DNA of 64,000 nucleotides. It comes from Osmia lignaria lignaria (taxonomy: Eukaryota > Arthropoda > Insecta > Hymenoptera > Megachilidae). This document shows, in pieces, positions 9,923 through 23,115 of the stretch. The stretch lies in the NCBI RefSeq assembly GCF_051020975.1, contig NW_027478169.1, positions 9,920,001 to 9,984,000 of the forward strand, read 5' to 3'. The translations under genes and the position numbers were made by a program. Positions within the stretch are counted from its first letter, which is position 1. Every line of letters begins with the position of its first letter. The notes under the pieces are model-generated. The model was not told the origin of the DNA. It saw only the letters and a list, made by a program, of their open reading frames with translations, and made no database searches.

Positions 9923-12818
9923 TCAGAAGGCGTAGTTTTCGAGATATATCGAGATATTTAAAAGTTCCGAAGCCGCACCAACATAATAGAGATACAGAAA
10001 CACCGTGGCCCCTTTCTTTGAGATAACTTTGCACTATTGCGAGCTGTAAATGCCACTTTCAGCTTAGCTGTGCAGAAGAAGAACAACAAGAAGAAGAAAT
10101 ATCTCGAAATATGTCCGTCAGGCCCCTTCCCTTGAGATATATCTGCAAATATCTCGGAAACGAAGCGAGCTATGGCAAAATGTTAAGAGACCTTTTTTGT
10201 AGAGAATTATGTTTCCTACAATTTATGTTCTATGATATTTTTTGATCAGAAGCGTAGTTTTCGAGATATATCGAGATATTTAAAAGTTCCGAAGCCGCAC
10301 CAACATAATAGAGATACAGAAACACCGTGGCCCCTTTCTTTGAGATAACTCTGCACTAGTGCGAGCCGCAAATGCCACTTCCAGCTTAGCTGTGCAGAAG
10401 AAGAACAACAAGAAGAAGAAATATCTCGAAATATGTCCGTCATGCCCCTTCCCTTGAGATAAATCTGCAAATATCTCGGAAACGAAGCGAGCTATGGCAA
10501 AATGTTAAGAGACCTTTTTTGTAGAGAATTAAGTTTCCTACTTTTTATGTTTTATGATATTTTTTGATCAGAAGCGTAGTTTTCGAGATATATCGAGATA
10601 TTTAAAAGTTCCGAAGCCGCACCAACATAATAGAGATACAGAAACACCGTGGCCCCTTTCTTTGAGATAACTCTGCACTAGTGCGAGCCGCAAATGCCAC
10701 TTCCAGCTTAGCTGTGCAGAAGAAGAACAACAAGAAGAAGAAATATCTCGAAATATGTCCGTCAGGCCCCTTCCCTTGAGATAAATCTGCAAATATCTCG
10801 GAAACGAAGCGAGCTATGGCAAAATGTTAAGAGACCTTTTTTGTAGAGAATTAAGTTTCCTACTTTTTATGTTCTATGATATTTTTTGATCAGATGCGTA
10901 GTTCTCGAGATATATCAAGATATTTAAAAGTTCCGAAGCCGCACCAACATAATAGTGATACAGAAACACCGTGGCCCTTTTCTTTGAGATAACTCTGCAC
11001 TATTGCGAGCTGGAAATGCCACTTCCAGCTTAGCTGTGCAGAAGAAGAACAACAAGAAGAAGAAATATCTCGAAATATGTCCGTCAGGCCCCTTCCCTTG
11101 AGATAAATCTGCAAATATCTCGGAAACGAAGAGAGCTATGGCAAAATGTTAAGAGACCTTTTTTGTAGAGAATTAAGTTTCCTACTTTTTATGTTCTATG
11201 ATATTTTTTGATTAGATGCGTAGTTCTCGAGATATATCAAGATATTTAAAAGTTCCGAAGCCGCACCAACATAATAGAGATACAGAAACACCGTGGCCCC
11301 TTTCTTTCAGATAACTATGCACTATTGCGAGCTGCAAATGCCACTTCCAGCTTAGCTGTGCAGAAGAACAACAAGAAGAAGAAATATCTCGAAATATGTC
11401 CGTCAGGCCCCTTCCCTTGAGATAAATCTGCAAATATCTCGGAAACGAAGAGAGCTATGGCAAAATGTTAAGAGACCTTTTTTGTAGAGAATTAAGTTTC
11501 CTACAATTTATGTTCTATGATATTTTTTGATCAGAAGCGTAGTTTTCGAGATATATCGAGATATCTAAAAGTTCCGAAGCCGCACCAACATAATAGAGAT
11601 ACAGAAACACCGTGGCCCCTTTCTTTGAGATAACTCTGCACTATTGCGAGCTGCAAATGCCACTTCCAGCTTAGCTGTGCAGAAGAAGAACAACAAGAAG
11701 AAGAAATATCTCGAAATATGTCCGTCAGGCCCCTTCCCTTGAGATAAACCTGCAAATATCTCGGAAACGAAGCGAGCTATGGCAAAATGTTAAGAGACCT
11801 TTTTTGTAGAGAATTAAGTTTCCTACTTTTTATGTTCTATGATATTTTTTGATCAGATGCGTAGTTCTCGAGATATATCAAGATATTTAAAAGTTCCGAA
11901 GCCGCACCAACATAATAGAGATACAGAAACACCGTGGCCCCTTTCTTTGAGATATCTCTGCACTATTGCGAGCTGCACATGCCACTTCCAGCTTAGCTGT
12001 GCAGAAGAAGAACAACAAGAAGAAGAAATATCTCGAAATATGTCCGTCAGGCCCCTTCCCTTGAGATAAATCTGCAAATATCTCGGAAACGAAGCGAGCT
12101 ATGGCAAAATGTTAAGAGACCTTTTTTGTAGAGAATTATGTTTCCTACAATTTATGTTCTATGATATTTTTTGATCAGAAGCGTAGTTTTCGAGATATAT
12201 CGAGATATTTAAAAGTTCCGAAGCCGCACCAACATAATAGAGATACAGAAACACCGTGGCCCCTTTTTTTGAGATAACTGTGCACTAGTGCGAGCCGCAA
12301 ATGCCACTTCCAGCTTAGCTGTGCAGAAGAAGAACAACAAGAAGAAGAAATATCTCGAAATATGTCCGTCAGGCCCCTTCCCTTGAGATAAATCTGCAAA
12401 TATCTCGGAAACGAAGCGAGCTATGGCAAAATGTTAAGAGACCGTTTTTGTAGAGAATTAAGTTTCCTACTTTTTATGTTCTATGATATTTTTTGATCAG
12501 ATGCGTAGTTCTCGAGATATATCAAGATATTTAAAAGTTCCGAAGCCGCACCAACATAATAGAGATACAGAAACACCGTGGCCCCTTTCTTTGAGATATC
12601 TCTGCACTATTGCGAGCTGCACATGCCACTTCCAGCTTAGCTGTGCAGAAGAAGAACAACAAGAAGAAGAAATATCTCGAAATATGTCCGTCAGGCCCCT
12701 TCCCTTGAGATAAATCTGCAAATATCTCGGAAACGAAGCGAGCTATGGCAAAATGTTAAGAGACCTTTTTTGTAGAGAATTAAGTTTCCTACTTTTCATG
12801 TTCTATGATATTTTTTGA
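8957..12818. repeat. Twelve-monomer block, copy 1 (3,862 bp)
   Basis: Order F, S(V-like left), S, G, M, S, W, D, R, H, K, H at 8957, 9279, 9601, 9923, 10246, 10568, 10890, 11212, 11531, 11853, 12175, 12497. Length is 12x322 minus 3 (the D monomer) plus 1 (the G monomer). Private markers are 'ccgacagg' in the second monomer, 'attggcagctg' in the third and 'tgttttatgat' in the monomer at 10246. The monomer at 9279 is a hybrid: its left part is the class used at 6059 and 7669 ('ccagtttagc'), while its right part lacks the Q signature, so it joins this block to the 1,610-bp repeat. Confidence 0.85.
12497..12818. repeat. Hybrid monomer at the 3,862-bp duplication junction
   Basis: The left part is class H ('gagatatctctgcac', 'gctgcacatgcc', and a C at 12704 where the 8635 monomer has G). 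The right end, 'ttttcatg' with C at 12797, matches the monomer at 8635 (C at 8935), not other H monomers. The crossover that created the tandem duplication therefore lies between 12705 and 12796, paired with 8843-8934. Confidence 0.75.
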
Positions 12819-15800
12819 TCAGATGCGTAGTTCTCGAGATATATCAAGATATTTAAAAGTTCCGAAGCCGCACCAACATAATAGAGATACAGAAACACCG
12901 TGGCCCCTCTCTTTGAGATAACTCTGCACTATTGCGAGCTGCAAATGCCACTTCCAGCTTAGCTGTGCAGAAGAAGAACAACAAAAAGAAGAAATATCTC
13001 GAAATATGTCCGTCAGGCCCCTTCCCTTGAGATAAATCTGCAAATATCTCGGAAACGAAGCGAGCTATGGCAAAATGTTAAGAGACCTTTTTTGTAGAGA
13101 ATTAAGTTTCCCACTTTTTATGTTCTATGATATTTTTTGATCAGATGCGTAGTTCTCGAGATATATCAAGATATTTAAAAGTTCCGAAGCCGCACCAACA
13201 TAATAGAGATACAGAAACACCGTGGCCCCTTTCTTTGAGATAACTCTGCACTATTGCGAGCTGTAAATGCCACTTCCAGTTTAGCTGTGCAGAAGAAGAA
13301 CAACAAGAAGAAGAAATATCTCGAAATATGTCCGACAGGCCCCTTCCCTTGAGATAAATCTGCAAATATCTCGGAAACGAAGCGAGCTATGGCAAAATGT
13401 TAAGAGACCTTTTTTGTAGAGAATTAAGTTTCCTACTTTTTATGTTCTATGATATTTTTTGATCAGATGCGTAGTTCTCGAGATATATCAAGATATTTAA
13501 AAGTTCCGAAACCGCACCAACATAATAGAGATACAGAAACACCGTGGCCCCTTTCTTTGAGATAACTCTGCACTATTGGCAGCTGCAAATGCCACTTCCA
13601 GCTTAGCTGTGCAGAAGAAGAACAACAAGAAGAAGAAATATCTCGAAATATGTCCGTCAGGCCCCTTCCCTTGAGATAAATCTGCAAATATCTCGGAAAC
13701 GAAGAGAGCTATGGCAAAATGTTAAGAGACCTTTTTTGTAGAGAATTAAGTTTCCTACAATTTATGTTCTATGATATTTTTTGATCAGAAGGCGTAGTTT
13801 TCGAGATATATCGAGATATTTAAAAGTTCCGAAGCCGCACCAACATAATAGAGATACAGAAACACCGTGGCCCCTTTCTTTGAGATAACTTTGCACTATT
13901 GCGAGCTGTAAATGCCACTTTCAGCTTAGCTGTGCAGAAGAAGAACAACAAGAAGAAGAAATATCTCGAAATATGTCCGTCAGGCCCCTTCCCTTGAGAT
14001 ATATCTGCAAATATCTCGGAAACGAAGCGAGCTATGGCAAAATGTTAAGAGACCTTTTTTGTAGAGAATTATGTTTCCTACAATTTATGTTCTATGATAT
14101 TTTTTGATCAGAAGCGTAGTTTTCGAGATATATCGAGATATTTAAAAGTTCCGAAGCCGCACCAACATAATAGAGATACAGAAACACCGTGGCCCCTTTC
14201 TTTGAGATAACTCTGCACTAGTGCGAGCCGCAAATGCCACTTCCAGCTTAGCTGTGCAGAAGAAGAACAACAAGAAGAAGAAATATCTCGAAATATGTCC
14301 GTCATGCCCCTTCCCTTGAGATAAATCTGCAAATATCTCGGAAACGAAGCGAGCTATGGCAAAATGTTAAGAGACCTTTTTTGTAGAGAATTAAGTTTCC
14401 TACTTTTTATGTTTTATGATATTTTTTGATCAGAAGCGTAGTTTTCGAGATATATCGAGATATTTAAAAGTTCCGAAGCCGCACCAACATAATAGAGATA
14501 CAGAAACACCGTGGCCCCTTTCTTTGAGATAACTCTGCACTAGTGCGAGCCGCAAATGCCACTTCCAGCTTAGCTGTGCAGAAGAAGAACAACAAGAAGA
14601 AGAAATATCTCGAAATATGTCCGTCAGGCCCCTTCCCTTGAGATAAATCTGCAAATATCTCGGAAACGAAGCGAGCTATGGCAAAATGTTAAGAGACCTT
14701 TTTTGTAGAGAATTAAGTTTCCTACTTTTTATGTTCTATGATATTTTTTGATCAGATGCGTAGTTCTCGAGATATATCAAGATATTTAAAAGTTCCGAAG
14801 CCGCACCAACATAATAGTGATACAGAAACACCGTGGCCCTTTTCTTTGAGATAACTCTGCACTATTGCGAGCTGGAAATGCCACTTCCAGCTTAGCTGTG
14901 CAGAAGAAGAACAACAAGAAGAAGAAATATCTCGAAATATGTCCGTCAGGCCCCTTCCCTTGAGATAAATCTGCAAATATCTCGGAAACGAAGAGAGCTA
15001 TGGCAAAATGTTAAGAGACCTTTTTTGTAGAGAATTAAGTTTCCTACTTTTTATGTTCTATGATATTTTTTGATTAGATGCGTAGTTCTCGAGATATATC
15101 AAGATATTTAAAAGTTCCGAAGCCGCACCAACATAATAGAGATACAGAAACACCGTGGCCCCTTTCTTTCAGATAACTATGCACTATTGCGAGCTGCAAA
15201 TGCCACTTCCAGCTTAGCTGTGCAGAAGAACAACAAGAAGAAGAAATATCTCGAAATATGTCCGTCAGGCCCCTTCCCTTGAGATAAATCTGCAAATATC
15301 TCGGAAACGAAGAGAGCTATGGCAAAATGTTAAGAGACCTTTTTTGTAGAGAATTAAGTTTCCTACAATTTATGTTCTATGATATTTTTTGATCAGAAGC
15401 GTAGTTTTCGAGATATATCGAGATATCTAAAAGTTCCGAAGCCGCACCAACATAATAGAGATACAGAAACACCGTGGCCCCTTTCTTTGAGATAACTCTG
15501 CACTATTGCGAGCTGCAAATGCCACTTCCAGCTTAGCTGTGCAGAAGAAGAACAACAAGAAGAAGAAATATCTCGAAATATGTCCGTCAGGCCCCTTCCC
15601 TTGAGATAAACCTGCAAATATCTCGGAAACGAAGCGAGCTATGGCAAAATGTTAAGAGACCTTTTTTGTAGAGAATTAAGTTTCCTACTTTTTATGTTCT
15701 ATGATATTTTTTGATCAGATGCGTAGTTCTCGAGATATATCAAGATATTTAAAAGTTCCGAAGCCGCACCAACATAATAGAGATACAGAAACACCGTGGC

Positions 15801-16680
15801 CCCTTTCTTTGAGATATCTCTGCACTATTGCGAGCTGCACATGCCACTTCCAGCTTAGCTGTGCAGAAGAAGAACAACAAGAAGAAGAAATATCTCGAAA
15901 TATGTCCGTCAGGCCCCTTCCCTTGAGATAAATCTGCAAATATCTCGGAAACGAAGCGAGCTATGGCAAAATGTTAAGAGACCTTTTTTGTAGAGAATTA
16001 GGTTTCCTACATTTTATGTTCTATGATACTTTTTGATCAGATGCGTAGTTCTCGAGATATATCAAGATATTTAAAAGTTCCGAAGCCGCACCAACATAAT
16101 AGAGATACAGAAACACCGTGGCCCCCTTCTTTGAGATAACTCTGCACTATTGCGAGCTGCAAATGCCACTTCCAGCTTAGCTGTGCAGAAGAAGAACAAC
16201 AAGAAGAAGAAATATCTCGAAATATGTCCGTTAGGCCCCTTCCCTTGAGATAAACCTGCAAATATCTCGGAAACGAAGCGAGCTATGGCAAAGTGTTAAG
16301 AGACCTTTTTTGTAGAGAATTAAGTTTCCTACTTTTTATGTTCTATGATATTTTTTGATCAGATGCGTAGTTCTCGAGATATATCAAGATATTTAAAAGT
16401 TCCGAAGCCGCACCAACATAATAGAGATACAGAAACACCGTGGCCCCTTTCTTTGAGATATCTCTGCACTATTGCGAGCTGCACATGCCACTTCCAGCTT
16501 AGCTGTGCAGAAGAAGAACAACAAGAAGAAGAAATATCTCGAAATATGTCCGTCAGGCCCCTTCCCTTGAGATAAATCTGCAAATATCTCGGAAACGAAG
16601 CGAGCTATGGCAAAATGTTAAGAGACCTTTTTTGTAGAGAATTATGTTTCCTACAATTTATGTTCTATGATATTTTTTGA
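12819..16680. repeat. Twelve-monomer block, copy 2 (collinear for ten monomers)
   Basis: Starts 12819, 13141, 13463, 13785, 14108, 14430, 14752, 15074, 15393 and 15715 repeat the order F, S, S, G, M, S, W, D, R, H of copy 1 at an offset of 3,862 bp, including all three of its private markers. On reading I noticed no difference up to about 15999. After that the copies part: copy 1 ends its H monomer with 'attatgtttcctacaat' and goes to K, while copy 2 has 'attaggtttcctacat' and goes to an E monomer (16037) and then H (16359). Confidence 0.85.
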
Positions 16681-17646
16681 TCAGAAGCGTAGTTTTCGAG
16701 ATATATCGAGATATTTAAAAGTTCCGAAGCCGCACCAACATAATAGAGATACAGAAACACCGTGGCCCCTTTTTTTGAGATAACTGTGCACTAGTGCGAG
16801 CCGCAAATGCCACTTCCAGCTTAGCTGTGCAGAAGAAGAACAACAAGAAGAAGAAATATCTCGAAATATGTCCGTCAGGCCCCTTCCCTTGAGATAAATC
16901 TGCAAATATCTCGGAAACGAAGCGAGCTATGGCAAAATGTTAAGAGACCGTTTTTGTAGAGAATTAAGTTTCCTACTTTTTATGTTCTATGATATTTTTT
17001 GATCAGATGCGTAGTTCTCGAGATATATCAAGATATTTAAAAGTTCCGAAGCCGCACCAACATAATAGAGATACAGAAACACCGTGGCCCCTTTCTTTGA
17101 GATATCTCTGCACTATTGCGAGCTGCACATGCCACTTCCAGCTTAGCTGTGCAGAAGAAGAACAACAAGAAGAAGAAATATCTCGAAATATGTCCGTCAG
17201 GCCCCTTCCCTTGAGATAAATCTGCAAATATCTCGGAAACGAAGCGAGCTATGGCAAAATGTTAAGAGACCTTTTTTGTAGAGAATTATGTTTCCTACAA
17301 TTTATGTTCTATGATATTTTTTGATCAGAAGCGTAGTTTTCGAGATATATCGAGATATTTAAAAGTTCCGAAGCCGCACCAACATAATAGAGATACAGAA
17401 ACACCGTGGCCCCTTTTTTTGAGATAACTGTGCACTAGTGCGAGCCGCAAATGCCACTTCCAGCTTAGCTGTGCAGAAGAAGAACAACAAGAAGAAGAAA
17501 TATCTCGAAATATGTCCGTCAGGCCCCTTCCCTTGAGATAAATCTGCAAATATCTCGGAAACGAAGCGAGCTATGGCAAAATGTTAAGAGACCGTTTTTG
17601 TAGAGAATTAAGTTTCCTACTTTTTATGTTCTATGATATTTTTTGA
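16359..17646. repeat. H-K dimer in two tandem copies (644 bp each)
   Basis: H at 16359 and 17003 alternates with K at 16681 and 17325. K monomers carry a T7 run before 'gagataactgtg' and 'gaccgttttt' near the right end. The same H-K pair occurs once at 11853-12496, once at 29870-30513 and once at 34056-34699. In H monomers the change 'gagataac' to 'gagatatc' removes an in-frame TAA and opens a 76-codon plus-strand frame beginning MIFFDQ; this is a single-base effect and is not taken as a gene. Confidence 0.85.
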
Positions 17647-17968
17647 TCAGATGCGTAGTTCTCGAGATATATCAAGATATTTACAAGTTCCGAAGCCGCA
17701 CCAACATAATAGAGATACAGAAACACCGTGGCCCCTTTCTTTGAGATAACTGTGTACTAGTGCGACCTGCAAATGCCACTTCCAGCTTAGCTGTGCAGAA
17801 GAAGAACAACAAGAAGAAGAAATATCTCGAAATATGTCCGTCAGGCCCCTTCCCTTGAGATAAATCTGCAAATATCTCGGAAACGAAGCGAGCTATGGCA
17901 AAATGTTAAGAGACCTTTTTTGTAGAGAATTAAGTTTCCTACTTTTTATGGTCTATGATATTTTTTGA
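17647..17968. repeat. Mosaic monomer replacing five monomers
   Basis: It follows K (17325) and precedes Y (17969). In the related blocks at 30192 and 34378 five monomers stand between K and the equivalent Y. Its left part has 'atatttacaag' as in 30514, the middle has 'gtgtactag' as in 31802, then 'gacctgcaaat' as in 30514, and its right end 'ttatggtc' again matches 31802. Collapse of five monomers into one removes 4x322 = 1,288 bp. The alternating matches imply either a crossover with gene conversion or a parallel mutation. Confidence 0.65.
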
Positions 17969-20900
17969 TCAGATGCGTAGTTCTCGAGATATATCAAGAT
18001 ATGTAAAAGTTCCGAAGCCGCACCAACATAATAGAGATACAGAAACACCGTAGCCCCTTTCTTTGAGATAATTCTGCACTATTGCGAGCTGCAAATGCCA
18101 CTTCCAGCTTAGCTGTGCAGAAGAAGAACAACAAGAATAAGAAATATCTCGAAATATGTCCGTCAGGCCCCTTCCCTTGAGATAAATCTGCAAATATCTC
18201 GGAAACGAAGAGAGCTATGGCAAAATGTTGAGAGACCTTTTTTGTAGAGAATTAAGTTTCCTACTATTTATGTTCTATGATATTTTTTGATCAGATGCGT
18301 AGTTCTCGAGATATATCAAGATATTTAAAAGTTCCGAAGCCGCACCAATATAATAGAGATACAGAAACACCGTGGCCCCTTTCTTTGAGATAACTCTGCA
18401 CTAGTGCGAGCCGCAAATGCCACTTCCAGCTTAGCTGTGCAGAAGAAGAACAACAAGAAGAAGAAATATCTCGAAATATGTCCGTCAGGCCCCGTCCCTT
18501 GAGATAAATCTGCAAATATCTCGGAAACGAAGCGAGCTATGGCAAAATGTTAAGAGCCCGTTTTTGTAGAGAATTAAGTTTCCTACTTTTTATGTTCTAT
18601 GATATTTTTTGATCAGATGCGTAGTTCTCGAGATATATCAAGATATTTACAAGTTCCGAAGCCGCACCAACATAATAGAGATACAGAAACACCGTGGCCC
18701 CTTTCTTTGAGATAACTCTGCACTATTGCGACCTGCAAATGCCACTTCCAGCTTAGCTGTGCAGAAGAAGAACAACAAGAAGAAGAAATATCTCGAAATA
18801 TGTCCGTCAGGCCCCTTCCCTTGGGATATATCTGCAAATATCTCGGAAACGAAGCGAGCTATGGCAAAATGTTAAGAGACGTTTTTTGTAGAGAATTATG
18901 TTTCCTACAATTTATGTTCTACGATATTTTTTGATCAGAAGCGTAGTTTTCGAGATATATCGAGATATTTAAAAGTTCCGAAGCCGCACCAACATAATAG
19001 AGATACAGAAACACCGTGGCCCCTTTCTTTGAGATAATTCTGCACTATTGCGAGCTGCAAATGCCACTTCCAGCTTAGCTGTGCAGAAGAAGAACAACAA
19101 GAATAAGAAATATCTCGAAATATGTCCGTCAGGCCCCTTCCCTTGAGATAAATCTGCAAATATCTCGGAAACGAAGAGAGCTATGGCAAAATGTTGAGAG
19201 ACCTTTTTTGTAGAGAATTAAGTTTCCTACTATTTATGTTCTATGATATTTTTTGATCAGATGCGTAGTTCTCGAGATATATCAAGATATTTAAAAGTTC
19301 CGAAGCCGCACCAATATAATAGAGATACAGAAACACCGTGGCCCCTTTCTTTGAGATAACTCTGCACTATTGCGAGCTGTAAATGCCACTTCCAGCTTAG
19401 CTGTGCAGAAGAAGAACAACAAGAAGAAGAAATATCTCGAAATATGTCCGTCAGGCCCCTTCCCTTGGGATATATCTGCAAATATCTCGGAAACGAAGCG
19501 AGCTATGGCAAAATGTTAAGAGACGTTTTTTGTAGAGAATTATGTTTCCTACAATTTATGTTCTATGATATTTTTTGATCAGAAGCGTAGTTTTCGAGAT
19601 ATATCGAGATATTTAAAAGTTCCGAAGCCGCACCAACATAATAGAGATACAGAAACACCGTGGCCCCTTTCTCTGAGATAACTCTGCACTAGTGCGAGCC
19701 GCAAATGCCACTTCCAGCTTAGCTGTGCAGAAGAAGAACAACAAGAAGAAGAAATATCTCGAAATATGTCCGTCATGCCCCTTCCCTTGAGATAAATCTG
19801 CAAATATCTCGGAAACGAAGCGAGCTATGGCAAAATGTTAAGAGACCTTTTTTGTAGAGAATTAAGTTTCCTACTTTTTATGTTCTATGATATTTTTTGA
19901 TCAGATGCGTAGTTCTCGAGATATATCAAGATATTTAAAAGTTCCGAAACCGCACCAACATAATAGAGATACAGAAACACCGTGGCCCCTTTCTTTGAGA
20001 TAACTCTGCACTATTGCGAGCTGCAAATGCCACTTCCAGCTTAGCTGTGCAGAAGAAGAACAACAAGAAGAAGAAATATCTCGAAATATGTCCGTCAGGC
20101 CCCTTCCCTTGAGATAAATCTGCAAATATCTCGGAAACGAAGAGAGCTATGGCAAAATGTTAAGAGACCTTTTTTGTAGAGAATTAAGTTTCCTACAATT
20201 TATGTTCTATGATATTTTTTGATCAGAAGGCGTAGTTTTCGAGATATATCGAGATATTTAAAAGTTCCGAAGCCGCACCAACATAATAGAGATACAGAAA
20301 CACCGTGGCCCCTTTCTTTGAGATAACTTTGCACTATTGCGAGCTGTAAATGCCACTTTCAGCTTAGCTGTGCAGAAGAAGAACAACAAGAAGAAGAAAT
20401 ATCTCGAAATATGTCCGTCAGGCCCCTTCCCTTGAGATATATCTGCAAATATCTCGGAAACGAAGCGAGCTATGGCAAAATGTTAAGAGACCTTTTTTGT
20501 AGAGAATTATGTTTCCTACAATTTATGTTCTATGATATTTTTTGATCAGAAGCGTAGTTTTCGAGATATATCGAGATATTTAAAAGTTCCGAAGCCGCAC
20601 CAACATAATAGAGATACAGAAACACCGTGGCCCCTTTCTTTGAGATAACTCTGCACTAGTGCGAGCCGCAAATGCCACTTCCAGCTTAGCTGTGCAGAAG
20701 AAGAACAACAAGAAGAAGAAATATCTCGAAATATGTCCGTCATGCCCCATCCCTTGAGATAAATCTGCAAATATCTCGGAAACGAAGCGAGCTATGGCAA
20801 AATGTTAAGAGACCTTTTTTGTAGAGAATTAAGTTTCCTACTTTTTATGTTCTATGATATTTTTTGATCAGAAGCGTAGTTTTCGAGATATATCGAGATA

Positions 20901-21189
20901 TTTAAAAGTTCCGAAGCCGCACCAACATAATAGAGATACAGAAACACCGTGGCCCCTTTCTTTGAGATAACTCTGCACTAGTGCGAGCCGCAAATGCCAC
21001 TTCCAGCTTAGCTGTGCAGAAGAAGAACAACAAGAAGAAGAAATATCTCGAAATATGTCCGTCAGGCCCCTTCCCTTGAGATAAATCTGCAAATATCTCG
21101 GAAACGAAGCGAGCTATGGCAAAATGTTAAGAGACGTTTTTTGTAGAGAATTAAGTTTCCTACTTTTTATGTTCTATGATATTTTTTGA
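17969..21189. repeat. Ten-monomer segment collinear with 36310-39530
   Basis: Order Y, S, P, Y, P, M, S, G, M, S at 17969, 18291, 18613, 18935, 19257, 19579, 19901, 20223, 20546, 20868. The same order lies at 36310, 36632, 36954, 37276, 37598, 37920, 38242, 38564, 38887, 39209, offset 18,341 bp. The M monomers at 20546 and 38887 share the private variant 'gccccatccc'. Small differences exist, for example 'ccgtagcccc' in 17969 and a C in 'gtgcaggag' only in the later copy's 37920 monomer. Confidence 0.8.
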
Positions 21190-23115
21190 TTAGATGCGTA
21201 GTTCTCGAGATATATCAAGATATTTAAAAGTTCCGAAGCCGCACCAACATAATAGAGATACAGAAACACCGTGGCCCCTTTCTTTCAGATAACTATGCAC
21301 TATTGCGAGCTGCAAATGCCACTTCCAGCTTAGCTGTGCAGAAGAACAACAAGAAGAAGAAATATCTCGAAATATGTCCGTCAGGCCCCTTCCCTTGAGA
21401 TAAATCTGCAAATATCTCGGAAACGAAGAGAGCTATGGCAAAATGTTAAGAGACCTTTTTTGTAGAGAATTAAGTTTCCTACAATTTATGTTCTATGATA
21501 TTTTTTGATCAGAAGCGTAGTTTTCGAGATATATCGAGATATCTAAAAGTTCCGAAGCCGCACCAACATAATAGAGATACAGAAACACCGTGGCCCCTTT
21601 CTTTGAGATAACTCTGCACTATTGCGAGCTGCAAATGCCACTTCCAGCTTAGCTGTGCAGAAGAAGAACAACAAGAAGAAGAAATATCTCGAAATATGTC
21701 CGTCAGGCCCCTTCCCTTGAGATATATCTGCAAATATCTCGGAAACGAAGCGAGCTATGGCAAAATGTTAAGAGACCTTTTTTGTAGAGAATTAAGTTTC
21801 CTACTTTTTATGTTCTATGATATTTTTTGATTAGATGCGTAGTTCTCGAGATATATCAAGATATTTAAAAGTTCCGAAGCCGCACCAACATAATAGAGAT
21901 ACAGAAACACCGTGGCCCCTTTCTTTCAGATAACTATGCACTATTGCGAGCTGCAAATGCCACTTCCAGCTTAGCTGTGCAGAAGAACAACAAGAAGAAG
22001 AAATATCTCGAAATATGTCCGTCAGGCCCCTTCCCTTGAGATAAATCTGCAAATATCTCGGAAATGAAGAGAGCTATGGCAAAATGTTAAGAGACCTTTT
22101 TTGTAGAGAATTAAGTTTCCTACAATTTATGTTCTATGATATTTTTTGATCAGAAGCGTAGTTTTCGAGATATATCGAGATATCTAAAAGTTCCGAAGCC
22201 GCACCAACATAATAGAGATACAGAAACACCGTGGCCCCTTTCTTTGAGATAACTCTGCACTATTGCGAGCTGCAAATGCCACTTCCAGCTTAGCTGTGCA
22301 GAAGAAGAACAACAAGAAGAAGAAATATCTCGAAATATGTCCGTCAGGCCCCTTCCCTTGAGATATATCTGCAAATATCTCGGAAACGAAGCGAGCTATG
22401 GCAAAATGTTAAGAGACCTTTTTTGTAGAGAATTATGTTTCCTACAATTTATGTTCTATAATATTTTTTGATCAGAAGCGTAGTTTTCGAGATATATCGA
22501 GATATTTAAAAGTTCCGAAGCCGCACCAACATAATAGAGATACAGAAACACCGTGGCCCTTTTCTTTGAGATAACTCTGCACAAGTGCGAGCCGCAAATG
22601 CCACTTCCAGCTTAGCTGTGCAGAAGAAGAACAACAAGAAGAAGAAATATCTCGAAATATGTCCGTCATGCCCCTTCCCTTGAGATAAATCTGCAAATAT
22701 CTCGGAAACGAAGCGAGCTATGGCAAAATGTTAAGAGACCTTTTTTGTAGAGAATTAAGTTTTCTACTTTTTATGTTCTATGATATTTTTTGATCAGATG
22801 CGTAGTTCTCGAGATATATCAAGATATTTAAAAGTTCCGAAGCCGCACCAACAGAATAGAGATACAGAAACACCGTGGCTCCTTTCTTTGAGATAACTCT
22901 GCACTATTGCGAGCTGGAAATGCCACTTCCAGTTTAGCTGTGCAGAAGAAGAACAACAAGAAGAAGAAATATCTCGAAATATGTCCGTTAGGCCCCTTCC
23001 CTTGAGATAAACCTGCAAATATCTCGGAAACGAAGAGAGCTATGGCAAAATGTTGAGAGACCTTTTTTGTAGAGAATTAAGTTTCCTACTATTTATGTTC
23101 TATGATATTTTTTGA
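19257..23115. repeat. Twelve-monomer unit P-M-S-G-M-S-D-R-D-R-M-V (3,859 bp)
   Basis: Starts 19257, 19579, 19901, 20223, 20546, 20868, 21190, 21509, 21831, 22150, 22472, 22794; the next unit begins with P at 23116. It is the same kind of unit as at 40497-44358, but without a W monomer and with the D-R pair doubled. The two D monomers each remove 3 bp and the G monomer adds 1, giving 3,859 bp. It overlaps the segment shared with 36310-39530 because the two describe different relationships of the same monomers. Confidence 0.8.
21190..22471. repeat. D-R dimer in two tandem copies (641 bp each)
   Basis: D at 21190 and 21831, R at 21509 and 22150. Period 641 = 319 + 322. The first R ends in 'attaagtttcctacttttt' and leads into 'gatta', the D start; the second R ends in 'attatgtttcctacaat' and leads into an A-type M monomer. 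The second D has 'ggaaatgaag', a sub-variant seen again in D monomers at 46933, 47893, 50460, 53034 and 54641. Confidence 0.8.
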
